A stretch of 18,176 nucleotides of DNA from VGOW01 sp964431175 (GTDB taxonomy: Bacteria > Chloroflexota > Anaerolineae > Anaerolineales > VGOW01). Below are positions 6,404 through 13,625 of this stretch, one piece after another. Under the pieces are notes generated by a model that made no database searches, was not told the origin of the DNA, and worked only from the letters and a program-made list of their open reading frames with translations. Position 1 is the stretch's first letter. Each line of letters opens with the position of its first letter. A program made the translations under genes and the position numbers. The stretch spans positions 1 through 18,176 of the forward strand of contig CAYSIV010000095.1 of NCBI GenBank assembly GCA_964431175.1. The letters run 5' to 3'.

Positions 6404-7185
6404 CGAAGGTGAAACTTATCGTGAACGTATTTAGGAATCTCAAAAGTGAACCAAGGCTCATTGGCGGCCTTTTGACGGTTACGTTCATCGTTGTAGTGGT
6501 TGCCTTTATTGCCTGGCAGAATTCAGGAATTGCGCCGACGCTTACATCTGTGCCCCGGCAGGCTTCGGTTGTGGAATTGAGAAACGATGTCAGCGCCCGC
6601 GAGACCGCCAGCGCGGAGTGGCTCGACGCGAGTATCGGACAGGAAATTCTCGTCGGAGGCGGGGTTAAGACCGGGGAGGAAGCCCGCGCCCGGGTAGACA
6701 TCTCAGACGGCACCATCTTGCGTCTCGGATCCAGCACTGAGTTTGCGCTGGCGGCATTATCGCCAGAGCCAACTAACGCGACGACAAAGTGGTCGCTTGT
6801 TGCCGGACAGGTGTGGTTATTCGTATCGGAAGCTCTTGGCAGCGGGTCCTTCGAAATCGAGACGCCTTTAGGTGTGGCGACGGTACGCGGCTCATATTTG
6901 GGTCTGCAATATGCGCCCGCGACCGGGCAGATAGTAGCGACGTGCCTCGAAGGGGTGTGCCGCCTTACCGGGTCGACCGGCACATTCACTGACCTGACTA
7001 CCGGTCAGCAGTCGGAGATTTCGGGGGCGGGGAAGCCACCATCACCTGGACATCCGATGGATGCCGACAGATTGGCAGAGTGGGCACGGGAGTATCCCGA
7101 AGCGGGCAACATCGTCACCACCATCACCCCCGCGCCGCCCACCAGCACACCGCCTCCAATTGGCGAAGTAGATACAGGCATGGGA
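6397..7185 (+). CDS. FecR-domain membrane-anchored protein, cut by assembly gap
   Basis: 263 codons run from a GTG at 6397 to the N gap. GTGs at 6409 and 6418 are alternative starts, and AAGGAGG at 6387-6393 is rather close to the first. Residues about 22-40 form one transmembrane helix (GGLLTVTFIVVVVAFIAW). A FecR domain follows: VGGGVKTGEEARARVDISDG, ILRLGSSTEF, SLVAGQVWLFV, FEIETPLGVATVRGSYLGLQY, and a closing CLEGVCRLTG...TGQQSEI. FecR domains outside iron uptake are usually extracytoplasmic sensing or binding modules whose ligand is unknown. A Pro/Thr-rich linker ends in IGEVDTGMG at the gap. The same closing motif and linker recur directly after the gap, so two tandem FecR units are present and part of the sequence is probably missing. 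It sits behind a metF-tail remnant, in an accessory segment. Confidence 0.8.
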
Positions 7186-7195
7186 NNNNNNNNNN
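7186..7195. other. Assembly gap (10 N)
   Basis: A run of exactly ten Ns between two near-repeated FecR segments. The placeholder length need not equal the missing length: the flanking sequence implies that the end of one FecR protein and the start of another, or one repeat unit, has been lost or collapsed. Confidence 0.95.
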
Positions 7196-8081
7196 GCAGT
7201 GCCGTCTGACAGGGGCCAGCGGCAAATCCTCCGACCTGAGCGACGGGCAACAGGCCGCGATTCCGGGGATTGGGCAAGACCCTTCGCCCGCAAAACCCAT
7301 GGACCCTGCCCAATACGAGGACTGGGCGCAGAACTTCCCCGAAGCGCCTGCGCCGACAGCGACACCTGAGCCCACCATCACGCCAGTACCGACGGTTACG
7401 CCGATTCCAATTGGCGAAGCAGACACAGGCATGGGAGGTAATCTCTCTATCCGGGGGATGGTGAGAGACAGTTCAGGAGCTGCGGCTTCCAACGTCTATG
7501 TAACGCTTACTGTTTACGAGGCGGGCGGTGGTGGGGATAAGGGCCAGCTTTGGAATGGGGAGATGTTCACAGACGGGGCAGGGGCGTATGTCTTCAATAA
7601 TCTCCTTAGAGTGGAGGGAGGCCATTATGAGGTTTGGTTCAATGGCCGACAGGAATATGGAAGGGTGTACGAAAACAGTGGGTACTATATTTTTACAAAT
7701 GAGATCAGCGGCGACGTACACCTACTCAATGTAACGGTGCACCCTGTTACGGGGAGTGCGTTTTCCGGAGTGATCCAATACGAAGATGCCGATGGGGTCA
7801 CAAAGAATTTCCTTTCCGTTCCACTCGGTCCAGATCACTTTATTGAATTGAACAGAGGAACTAGCACTAACCCCGAATACACTATAGGTTCTGAATACCT
7901 CACAAATGATGGTAGCCGAGCATACCTCAGCGGTCTTGCAGGCGGGACATACTACTTGATATTTCAGTACAGAAGATCTGATGGCGTACGGGTTGAAACC
8001 ACCAGTCCTTCTATTGAGATCCTTTCTGGGGAAACGAAGCAATTTGACTATACGATTCCCTTGGAACCCGTGCCAGATTAA
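7196..8081 (+). CDS. FecR-type protein with C-terminal beta-rich domains, 5' end lost in gap
   Basis: The frame is open from the gap (codons from 7197) to TAA at 8079-8081, 294 residues. It begins with the end of a FecR domain (QCRLTGASGKSSDLSDGQQA), parallel to the same stretch before the gap, followed by PMDPAQYEDWAQNFPEA and a Thr/Pro linker (TPEPTITPVPTVTPIPIGEA). A carboxypeptidase-regulatory-like, beta-sandwich domain follows (LSIRGMVRDSSGAAASNVYV, TDGAGAYVFNNL, GHYEVWFNGR), then a second, similar beta-rich domain (GSAFSGVIQYEDADG, YLSGLAGGTYYLIFQYRR). The composition is visibly more AT-rich than the folate genes, which is consistent with acquisition. It is likely an extracytoplasmic protein. 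The frame remains open past the stop (see the next entry), so the C-terminus may be truncated. Confidence 0.8.
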
Positions 8082-8267
8082 GGCCCTGGCGATGTGGGCC
8101 TGGCACTGGAGGAGCTAGACGATGGGATTTACTTTGTGCACGCGTACGCACGCAACGTGGCACCAGAGGGGACGGGCGGGCGCAAAGATGAATGTTGGGC
8201 GGAAGATAGTGCGCAGTCTATACGGATCGTTATCGAAGGAGGCCAATTACGAGTCGAGGCACCATAG
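8082..8267 (+). pseudogene. Open in-frame continuation after the FecR gene, probable remnant
   Basis: Directly after the TAA at 8079-8081 the same frame stays open for 61 codons to TAG (8265-8267). It reads like real protein, for example LEELDDGIYFVHAYARN, APEGTGGRKDECWAED and SIRIVIEGGQLRVEAP. There is no start codon or ribosome-binding site at its head. It is either the former C-terminus of the FecR gene cut off by a recent stop codon or sequencing error, or the tail of another decayed gene. Together with the metF remnant after it, this accounts for the 312-nt interval 8082-8393, which otherwise holds no gene. Confidence 0.5.
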
Positions 8268-8306
8268 CGTAGCATTAAGTGAGCGGTGTGTAAGTTGGGC
8301 AAGGGC

Positions 8307-8390
8307 TTGGCCGTTGGTTGAGAGTCGATTGTGCCGAGGCTGGTGAAGGAGGAGGGATTAAGGCCGACAGAGAAGGCGGAAAGGAGATAA
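8307..8390 (+). pseudogene. Remnant of a metF 3' end (copy 2)
   Basis: In frame this reads LAVG, stop (TGA 8319-8321), ESIVPRLVKEEGLRPTEKAE, then RR and TAA at 8388-8390. Intact MetF ends MAVGWESIVPRLVKEGG, LRQTEKVEVQAV. Nine codons differ only synonymously, three differ by one residue (G to E, Q to P, V to A), and the Trp codon has become TGA. The fragment is therefore a displaced, inactive 3' end of a different metF allele. Its final bases contain AAGGAG (8381-8386), the Shine-Dalgarno sequence of the following gene. Confidence 0.82.
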
Positions 8391-8393
8391 GTG

Positions 8394-9620
8394 ATGCAAT
8401 GCTCTCATTGTAACCAGGAACACCCCGAAGGCACCCGGTTTTGCCCGGTGACCGGCAAGAAAATATCATTACCGGAGGTATGCCCACAATGTGGCAAGCC
8501 AGTTGATCCTAACTGGCCTCATTGCACTCATTGTGGTCGAACGTTAATTCAGGCAGTGGGGATATCCAATCAGCAAGAGGCGCAGGCAACGGGTTATCCT
8601 CGAGCGCCAATAACGACGCCGGGATTATCAAAATCCAGGGCACGTTCTCCAAGAGTGCCCTGGCTGATAAAGGCTGAAGGATTTGGATTGCTGCTCATCG
8701 TGGCGGTGACGGTGTTCATCGCTTTTTGGAAAGGCGCAAATCAGGGAGAGGCAGTTCCCATAGCAACCATCACTCCCGTTGCAATCATCGCTCCTACAGC
8801 GACCAGCCTGCCCACTCCATTCGCAGACGACTCAGGAAAGATAGCGTTTGTTTCCCATCGCGATGGAAACGATATCTACGTGATGAACGCCGACGGCAGC
8901 GCTCAAACGCGCCTCACCGACAACCCGGCGGACGACTTTGACCCCACCCTATCAGCAGACGGACAGAAGATTGCGTTTGCCTCCGATCGCGACGGAAACG
9001 TTGAAATCTATGTGATGAACGCCGACGGCAGCCATCAAACCCGCCTCACGGACAACCCGGCGCACGACAGCGCCCCCACCTGGTCAGCGGACGGGCAGAA
9101 GATCGCGTTTGTCCCCAATCGCAGTGGGAACTGTGAAATCTACGTGATGAACGCCGACGGCGGCGCTCAAACACGCCTCACCAACAACCCGATTTGTAAC
9201 GATTTTCCCTCCTGGTCAGCAGACGGGCAGAAGATTACGTTTATGTCCAATCGCGATGGAAACTCTGAAATCTATGTAATGGACTCCGACGGCAGTAATG
9301 AAATTCGCCTCACCAACAACCAGGCTGGCGATTGGTTTCCCGCCTGGTCAGCGGACGGGCAGAAGATTGCGTTTATGTCCGAAGGCGATGGAAACTCTGA
9401 AATCTATGTAATGGACGCCGACGGCAGCAATCAAACCCGCCTCACGAACAGCCCGGCGGCTGACACTGACCCCACCTGGTCAGCAGACGGGCAGAAGATC
9501 GCGTTTCAATCCTATCGCGATGGGAATGCTGAAATCTATGTGATGAACGCCGACGGCAGCGCTCAAATGCGCCTTACCAACAACCAGTGGGATGATGGTT
9601 CTCCTATGTGGTCACGATGA
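8394..9620 (+). CDS. Zinc-ribbon, single-pass membrane, TolB-like six-repeat propeller protein
   Basis: A 408-residue protein in three parts. Residues 1-50 contain a double zinc ribbon: C3, C6 and C17 in the first (the fourth ligand position reads Thr), and C30, C33, C44 and C47 in the second. Residues about 91-112 (LIKAEGFGLLLIVAVTVFIAF) are a transmembrane helix, followed by a Thr/Pro/Ala-rich linker. Residues about 149-408 are six PD40/WD40-like repeats of about 44 residues (KIAF-S-RDGN-EIYVMNADGS-Q-RLT-N-P-WSADGQ), a full TolB-type six-bladed propeller. The ribbon should be cytoplasmic and the propeller outside. The ATG at 8394 follows AAGGAG (8381-8386) by 7 nt, so it is preferred to the GTG at 8391. 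The propeller probably binds proteins or glycans; no function is known to me. Confidence 0.88.
   Translation: MQCSHCNQEHPEGTRFCPVTGKKISLPEVCPQCGKPVDPNWPHCTHCGRTLIQAVGISNQQEAQATGYPRAPITTPGLSKSRARSPRVPWLIKAEGFGLLLIVAVTVFIAFWKGANQGEAVPIATITPVAIIAPTATSLPTPFADDSGKIAFVSHRDGNDIYVMNADGSAQTRLTDNPADDFDPTLSADGQKIAFASDRDGNVEIYVMNADGSHQTRLTDNPAHDSAPTWSADGQKIAFVPNRSGNCEIYVMNADGGAQTRLTNNPICNDFPSWSADGQKITFMSNRDGNSEIYVMDSDGSNEIRLTNNQAGDWFPAWSADGQKIAFMSEGDGNSEIYVMDADGSNQTRLTNSPAADTDPTWSADGQKIAFQSYRDGNAEIYVMNADGSAQMRLTNNQWDDGSPMWSR
8838..9617 (+). repeat. Six tandem 132-nt units encoding PD40 propeller blades
   Basis: Units of 43, 44, 44, 44, 44 and 41 codons run back to back from KIAFVSHRDG to the C-terminus. 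They are conserved at nucleotide level, with TCAGC(A/G)GACGG(A/G)CAGAAGAT recurring at each junction. This is an intragenic coding repeat, prone to recombination and to changes in blade number. Confidence 0.85.
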
Positions 9621-9730
9621 TATCGCCCAATAAAAAAACAACCCGAGCGGTGATCTATCCGGCGCGCCACGCGAACAGCTGGCCCAACCGCCAGGGAGTA
9701 GATGCCAATCAATTCTGAAAGGAGAATGTC

Positions 9731-9805
9731 ATGGATTGGAAGAAGTACATCAGACTTTTCCTACGCAAAGAAGGCAAAGAAGAGTCTGCCGTGAAACAGC
9801 GGTGA
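9731..9805 (+). CDS. Possible 24-residue small protein
   Basis: AAAGGAG (9718-9724) is followed 6 nt later by ATG and a short frame: MDWKKYIRLFLRKEGKEE, SAVKQR, TGA at 9803-9805. The peptide is strongly basic and partly amphipathic. The good ribosome-binding site favours translation, but it could equally be the surviving start of a deleted gene. The rest of the interval between the propeller gene and the hydrolase gene (9621-9849) shows nothing I can identify. Confidence 0.3.
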   Translation: MDWKKYIRLFLRKEGKEESAVKQR

Positions 9806-9849
9806 CCATAGCTGCAACGACAGCGATAGTGAGCTGAGAGGCAATACAT

Positions 9850-10527
9850 ATGTCTGCAAAACCATCCCTATCCGCCAATACGCACATCGCCCTGCCGCCG
9901 TCGGGGAAAGGCAAAGGTGTGTTGGTCATCCACGCCTGGTGGGGATTGAATGACTTTTTCAAAGGCATCTGTGATCGACTATCTTACGAAGGCTTCGTCG
10001 CCATCGCTCCTGATCTGTTTGAAGGGCAAGTCGCCACCACCATCGCGAGCGCAAAACGATTGCGCGCCAGGCCGAAGAGGGAGCCAACGTATAAAACACT
10101 CATTCGTGCCGTCGAGCAACTTACGAATCACCCGGCGGTTCAAGGATCAAATATCGGCGTTGTCGGGTTTTCGATGGGCGGCCATTGGGCGCTCTGGCTG
10201 TCGCAACGGCCCGAGTTGCCGATTAGCGCAACCGTGACATTTTATGGCGCACGGGCGGGCGACTACACCGGCAGTCGGGCCGCCTTCCTGGGCCATTTTG
10301 CAGAAAAGGACGACTGGGTTTCGGAGGCGGCGCTCAAGAAGCTCCAGAAGAGCATCGAGACAGCAGGACGCGCCGCTGAATTTTTCGTCTACCCCGACAC
10401 CAGCCATTGGTTCTTTGAGTCTGACCGGGTCGACGCCTACAATTCCCGGGCCGCAGAGTTGGCATGGGAGCGAACTCTCAAGTTTCTTCAGAGGAATCTC
10501 AAGAAACAGACCAAAACGCGGCCTTAA
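9850..10527 (+). CDS. Dienelactone hydrolase family alpha/beta hydrolase
   Basis: This 225-residue protein has the size and layout of dienelactone hydrolases: VLVIHAWWGLNDFFKGICDRL (24-44), DLFEGQ (55-60), the nucleophile elbow VVGFSMGGHWAL (104-115), AEKDDWV (151-157) and YPDTSHWFF (181-189). The likely triad is Ser108, Asp154 or Asp155, and His186. Classical dienelactone hydrolase uses Cys at the elbow, so a Ser here points to a general esterase/hydrolase of the family rather than to chlorocatechol degradation. The ATG at 9850 follows a weak GAGAGG. The next gene starts 25 nt after the stop, so the two are likely co-transcribed. Substrate unknown. Confidence 0.88.
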   Translation: MSAKPSLSANTHIALPPSGKGKGVLVIHAWWGLNDFFKGICDRLSYEGFVAIAPDLFEGQVATTIASAKRLRARPKREPTYKTLIRAVEQLTNHPAVQGSNIGVVGFSMGGHWALWLSQRPELPISATVTFYGARAGDYTGSRAAFLGHFAEKDDWVSEAALKKLQKSIETAGRAAEFFVYPDTSHWFFESDRVDAYNSRAAELAWERTLKFLQRNLKKQTKTRP

Positions 10528-10552
10528 GAATGATGAGAAAGCCTGAAAACAC

Positions 10553-11074
10553 ATGAACGACAAAATCCTTGTGACTTATGCCAGCCGAGCCGGTTCCACC
10601 GCTGGCGTGGCGGAAGCCATCGGCCAGACCCTGTCAGAAAGCGGCGCGCAGGTGGATGTGATTCCGATGAGCGACGTGAAAGACCTTTCTCCTTATCGGG
10701 CGGTGGTGGCGGGCAGTGCCATTCGCAAATCGAAATGGCTGCCGGAGGCGGCTCAGTTTATCCACGCGCACAGGGCGGATTTGGCGCAGAAACCTTTCGC
10801 TATGTTCACGGTCTGCATCACCCTGGCGATGTCGAACAGTGACCAATACCGCTCGGTAGTCGCGGGCTGGGTTGGGCCGATACGCGCGCAAGTCAGGCCG
10901 CTGAGCGAAGGTCTCTTTGCCGGACTGCTGGATTTCAGCAAACTCCCGCTCGACTGGGATACCCTGATGTTGCGGGCCACAGTTGCCCTGGGCATTTTTC
11001 CAAAAGGCGACCACCGGGACTGGAACGCTATTCGTGCTTGGGCCGGCAGCGTTCGCCCGTTGTTGCTCCGATAG
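10553..11074 (+). CDS. HemG-like flavodoxin-domain protein
   Basis: This 173-residue protein opens with a flavodoxin FMN phosphate-binding loop, ILVTYASRAGSTAGVAEAIG (5-24), continues with YRAVVAGSAIRKSKWLPEA, and has the PFAMFTVCITLA strand typical of flavodoxin-5/HemG proteins. Its length and the layout are those of menaquinone-dependent protoporphyrinogen oxidase HemG, but the C-terminal half differs (WDTLMLRATVALG, GDHRDWNAIRAWA), and no haem gene is adjacent. A general flavodoxin-like quinone or redox role is therefore the safer reading. It lies 25 nt after the hydrolase gene. There is only a weak purine-rich ribosome-binding site (GATGAGAAAG). Confidence 0.85.
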   Translation: MNDKILVTYASRAGSTAGVAEAIGQTLSESGAQVDVIPMSDVKDLSPYRAVVAGSAIRKSKWLPEAAQFIHAHRADLAQKPFAMFTVCITLAMSNSDQYRSVVAGWVGPIRAQVRPLSEGLFAGLLDFSKLPLDWDTLMLRATVALGIFPKGDHRDWNAIRAWAGSVRPLLLR

Positions 11075-11150
11075 ATTTTATGGGAATGGAGTATCTACGT
11101 TAGCCCGGAGTATCTTCAGCAAGCCGCAAAGCGTTCAAACAGAGGGCAGA

Positions 11151-11876
11151 ATGAGCCTCAACACACCAATCACCCAACCCGATCGCAAACCTGATCTGAC
11201 CCTCGCCATCGTGAGGCGGCTGATACAACTCCTCGTCTTCATTCTGATCCAGGCCGCCATTTTATTCCTCGCCTCGGGCCGGTTGGATTGGATGATGGCC
11301 TGGGTCTATCTCGGCGTCTACGTCGGCCTGATCGCCGTCAACGCCATTGTCCTCTTGCCGCGCGACCCGGAGTTGATCGCCGAGCGAGGCCAGATCAAAG
11401 AGAACGCGAAGGGCTGGGATAAAACGCTTTCCGGCTTTTACACCCTGTGCGGCCTGAGCATTCTGGTGGTGAGCGGGTTGGATCAACGTTTGGATTGGTC
11501 TTCACGGTTGAGTGTGGCAGTAGAGCTGGTTGCGCTGGCGATCTACATCCTGGGATTTGCGCTGGCAAGCTGGGCGATGGCCTCGAACCGGTTCTTCTCC
11601 AGTGTCGTCCGCATCCAGACCGATCGCGGCCACACCGTTGCCACCGGCGGGCCGTACCGATTTGTCCGCCATCCCGGTTATGTGGGAATGATGGTATCCG
11701 CTCTCGGCACAACGATTCTGCTCGGTTCATTATGGGCCTTCATTCCAACCGTTCTGTTGATTGGCTTGGTTGTCCTGCGAACGGCGCTTGAAGACAGAAC
11801 ACTACAAAACGAACTTGGCGGCTACAAAGAATACGCCGGGCGGGTTCGTTATCGCCTGTTGCCGGGTGTCTGGTAA
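11151..11876 (+). CDS. Isoprenylcysteine carboxyl methyltransferase-family membrane protein
   Basis: A 241-residue integral membrane protein with about five hydrophobic segments (24-41, 48-69, 94-110, 121-146, 177-210). The C-terminal part holds the family signature: HTVATGGPYRFVRHPGYVGM (161-180) and EDRTLQNELGGYKEYAGRVR (214-233), ending RYRLLPGVW. Members are SAM-dependent methyltransferases acting on membrane-located or lipophilic substrates. In bacteria the substrate is usually unknown, and isoprenylated protein is unlikely. The frame is open further upstream to 10983, but that would overlap the flavodoxin gene by about 90 nt and add unrelated sequence, so the ATG at 11151 (after AGAGGGCAGA) is chosen. 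The 76 nt before it show no other feature. Confidence 0.88.
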   Translation: MSLNTPITQPDRKPDLTLAIVRRLIQLLVFILIQAAILFLASGRLDWMMAWVYLGVYVGLIAVNAIVLLPRDPELIAERGQIKENAKGWDKTLSGFYTLCGLSILVVSGLDQRLDWSSRLSVAVELVALAIYILGFALASWAMASNRFFSSVVRIQTDRGHTVATGGPYRFVRHPGYVGMMVSALGTTILLGSLWAFIPTVLLIGLVVLRTALEDRTLQNELGGYKEYAGRVRYRLLPGVW

Positions 11877-11896
11877 GAAGTGTAGAGGAGGCTTCC

Positions 11897-12163
11897 ATGA
11901 AAGTCACTATTGATCGCTCATTGTGCGACCACGTCCTGCCGGAGTGCGAGCGATGCTTCGCCCGTTTCCTGCGTAACCCGATGGGCGAAGATCGGTACTG
12001 CATCACCGCCTACGAAGAAGACGGCGACGAGATATTGCATCTGACGCTCAAATACGACGGGCTGGTGGAAGAGCTTCACCTGCCGCCGGAACAGAGAGCG
12101 CTGGCGGCCAGCGAGGGCTGGTCGCAGTTCGTCACGGTCGCGCCGAAGTTTTACCGCGAATGA
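11897..12163 (+). CDS. Small cysteine-containing hypothetical protein
   Basis: An 88-residue protein I cannot assign. It begins MKVTIDRSLCDHVLPECERC and holds four cysteines (C10, C17, C20, C35), the first three in a C-x6-C-x2-C arrangement. This opening resembles the start of ferredoxin-like small proteins, but a full cluster motif is lacking. The remainder is acidic and beta-rich (YEEDGDEILHLTLKYDG) and ends GWSQFVTVAPKFYRE. AGAGGAGG (11884-11891) gives a strong ribosome-binding site. Its stop overlaps the next start as ATGA (12160-12163), so the product is translationally coupled to the carboxymuconolactone-decarboxylase-like protein and may act with it. Confidence 0.8.
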   Translation: MKVTIDRSLCDHVLPECERCFARFLRNPMGEDRYCITAYEEDGDEILHLTLKYDGLVEELHLPPEQRALAASEGWSQFVTVAPKFYRE

Positions 12164-12729
12164 AGCTGGACTCGCTGAGCCAGGAAGCCTTTATCAACCC
12201 GCCGGGCGCGATGCCGTTTTATCTCCAGCTTGGCATCTGGTTGGCCGAGCGCGAGGCGGGCCAGAGCCTGTTGCCTGCCCGTTTGCTGGCCTGGTATCCG
12301 AAAGCAGCCATCAGTTCGGGTGTGCTGGAGGCGATGATCGCCAGCGGCCGGGACGGCTTGAGTCCGCGCCTCCTGCAACTGGTGCGCTTGCAAACGTCGC
12401 TGATCGTCTCCTGCCCGTTCTGCATCACTATGAATTCTGTTGATTCCGAAGAAGGCCCGCTGAGCCCGGAAGAAGTGTCGGCCCTGCAGGGGCAGATTGA
12501 ACTCGAGGCGGTGGCGACGTTCACCCGGCGCGAACGGCTGGCCGCCGAATACGCCCGGCTGATCTCGGCCACGCCCCTCTTCTTCCCACCGGATTTCAGG
12601 GAAGAATTGACCGCCAACTTCACCGAGCGCGAGATAGTCATTTTGGCGACAACCGCCGCCCAGGTGAATTATTGGGCGCGGCTGATTCAGGCGTTGGGGA
12701 TTCCGGTTGGAAAGCCGCCGCGAGGGTGA
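12160..12729 (+). CDS. Carboxymuconolactone decarboxylase/AhpD-like protein
   Basis: A 189-residue all-helical protein of the CMD/AhpD family. The core helix carries SCPFCITMN (84-92) with C85 and C88 as an AhpD-type CxxC; the usual following His position is Asn92. It then has ERLAAEYARLISATPLFFP and EREIVILATTAAQVNYWARLIQALGIP, which are typical of the larger peroxidase-related members. Such proteins are thought to be thiol peroxidase-type enzymes, and substitution of the His proton-relay residue makes peroxidase activity here uncertain. It overlaps the preceding small gene by 4 nt and is followed by the phosphoesterase gene after 1 nt, so the three form a tight operon. Confidence 0.85.
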   Translation: MKLDSLSQEAFINPPGAMPFYLQLGIWLAEREAGQSLLPARLLAWYPKAAISSGVLEAMIASGRDGLSPRLLQLVRLQTSLIVSCPFCITMNSVDSEEGPLSPEEVSALQGQIELEAVATFTRRERLAAEYARLISATPLFFPPDFREELTANFTEREIVILATTAAQVNYWARLIQALGIPVGKPPRG

Positions 12730-12730
12730 T

Positions 12731-13480
12731 ATGCGCATTCTTTTAATCGCCGACGTTCACGCCAACTGGGAAGCTCTGCTGGCCTTGCAACGCGCCGAGC
12801 CGAAACCAGACGCTGTCCTCTTTGCCGGCGATGCCATCGGCTACGGCCCCGACCCGGCGAACTGTGTCCGCTGGTTGACGGCCAATGCCACCCTGGCCGT
12901 GCGCGGCAATCATGATGACTTCGTCGTAGAGGCCGACTCAAGCCTCGGCCTAATAGCGGGCAAACCCGTGGGTTTGCCCCAACGCGGGATGCCGCCAGAA
13001 CTGGCCGAGGCGGCCCGCGAGACGGTTGAGTATGCCCGCCGCCAGCTGTCGCCAGAGGATGTGGCCGGACTGCGAAGCTGGCCGCCCACCGCGTCTGTCA
13101 CGCTGGACGGCACGCGATTCTTTCTGGTACACGGCACCCCGGGCGATCCATTCGCCGGGCAGGTGAACATTGCAACCTGCCCGAAGGTGGACATGGACTC
13201 AATGCTCAACGGGATTGAGGCCGAGGTGATCGTCCTCGGCCACACCCACATGCCGGCCCTCAGGCATTTCGACGGGCGGCTGATCATCAACCCCGGCAGT
13301 CTCGGCCAGCCCCGCTACGGCGTGCCCGATGCGACGTATGCCATTTGGGAAGACGGGCATGTTCAAATCAAACATTTGCATTACCACCATGAGGCGACGG
13401 CGCTCAAACTACGCCTGGGGCCGCTCAGTGTTGAAGTGATCGAACAACTATCTGCTGTCTTGGAAAAGGGGTTGCTGTAG
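12731..13480 (+). CDS. Calcineurin-like metallophosphoesterase (YfcE/MJ0936 type)
   Basis: A 249-residue protein with every metal-binding motif of the family: IADVHAN (6-12, D8 and H10), FAGDAIGYGP (31-40, D34), VRGNHDD (57-63, N60 and H61), FLVHGTPGD (131-139, H134) and VLGHTHMP (168-175, H171 and H173), followed by INPGSLGQPR. These proteins hydrolyse phosphodiesters or phosphomonoesters with two divalent metals; physiological substrates vary and cannot be read from sequence. The ATG at 12731 is chosen because homology starts at once and GAGGGTGAT precedes it; the frame is open slightly upstream, but that would overlap the preceding gene. The 145-nt spacer after it holds a palindromic repeat pair and no gene. 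Confidence 0.92.
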   Translation: MRILLIADVHANWEALLALQRAEPKPDAVLFAGDAIGYGPDPANCVRWLTANATLAVRGNHDDFVVEADSSLGLIAGKPVGLPQRGMPPELAEAARETVEYARRQLSPEDVAGLRSWPPTASVTLDGTRFFLVHGTPGDPFAGQVNIATCPKVDMDSMLNGIEAEVIVLGHTHMPALRHFDGRLIINPGSLGQPRYGVPDATYAIWEDGHVQIKHLHYHHEATALKLRLGPLSVEVIEQLSAVLEKGLL

Positions 13481-13543
13481 TTGTTGCCACTGACCGGCAG
13501 GAAGCAATGGAGTTATGACCCAATACCTTTCAGTTAGCGGCCC

Positions 13544-13606
13544 AGACCTGGCGGGTTTGGCTGAAAACTTGGCGGAACTTCAAGCGGGCAAAACCCGGCA
13601 GGTCTT
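13544..13606. repeat. Inverted pair related to the AGACCTG palindrome family
   Basis: AGACCTGGCGGGTTT (13544-13558) and AAACCCGGCAGGTCT (13591-13605) are reverse complements with a single central mismatch, 32 nt apart. They are half-site variants of the palindromes at 5855-5919, and here lie just before the DUF2229 gene. Confidence 0.75.
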
Positions 13607-13625
13607 ATCCGAAAGATATTGAGTT

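Noticed and set aside
8838..9617. Regular 132-nt repeats, considered as a CRISPR or non-coding satellite
   Set aside because: Units are contiguous without spacers and in frame, and encode PD40 blades.
10983..11150. Upstream extension of the isoprenylcysteine methyltransferase-like gene
   Set aside because: It would overlap the flavodoxin gene and adds no family sequence; the ATG at 11151 starts a normal-length protein.
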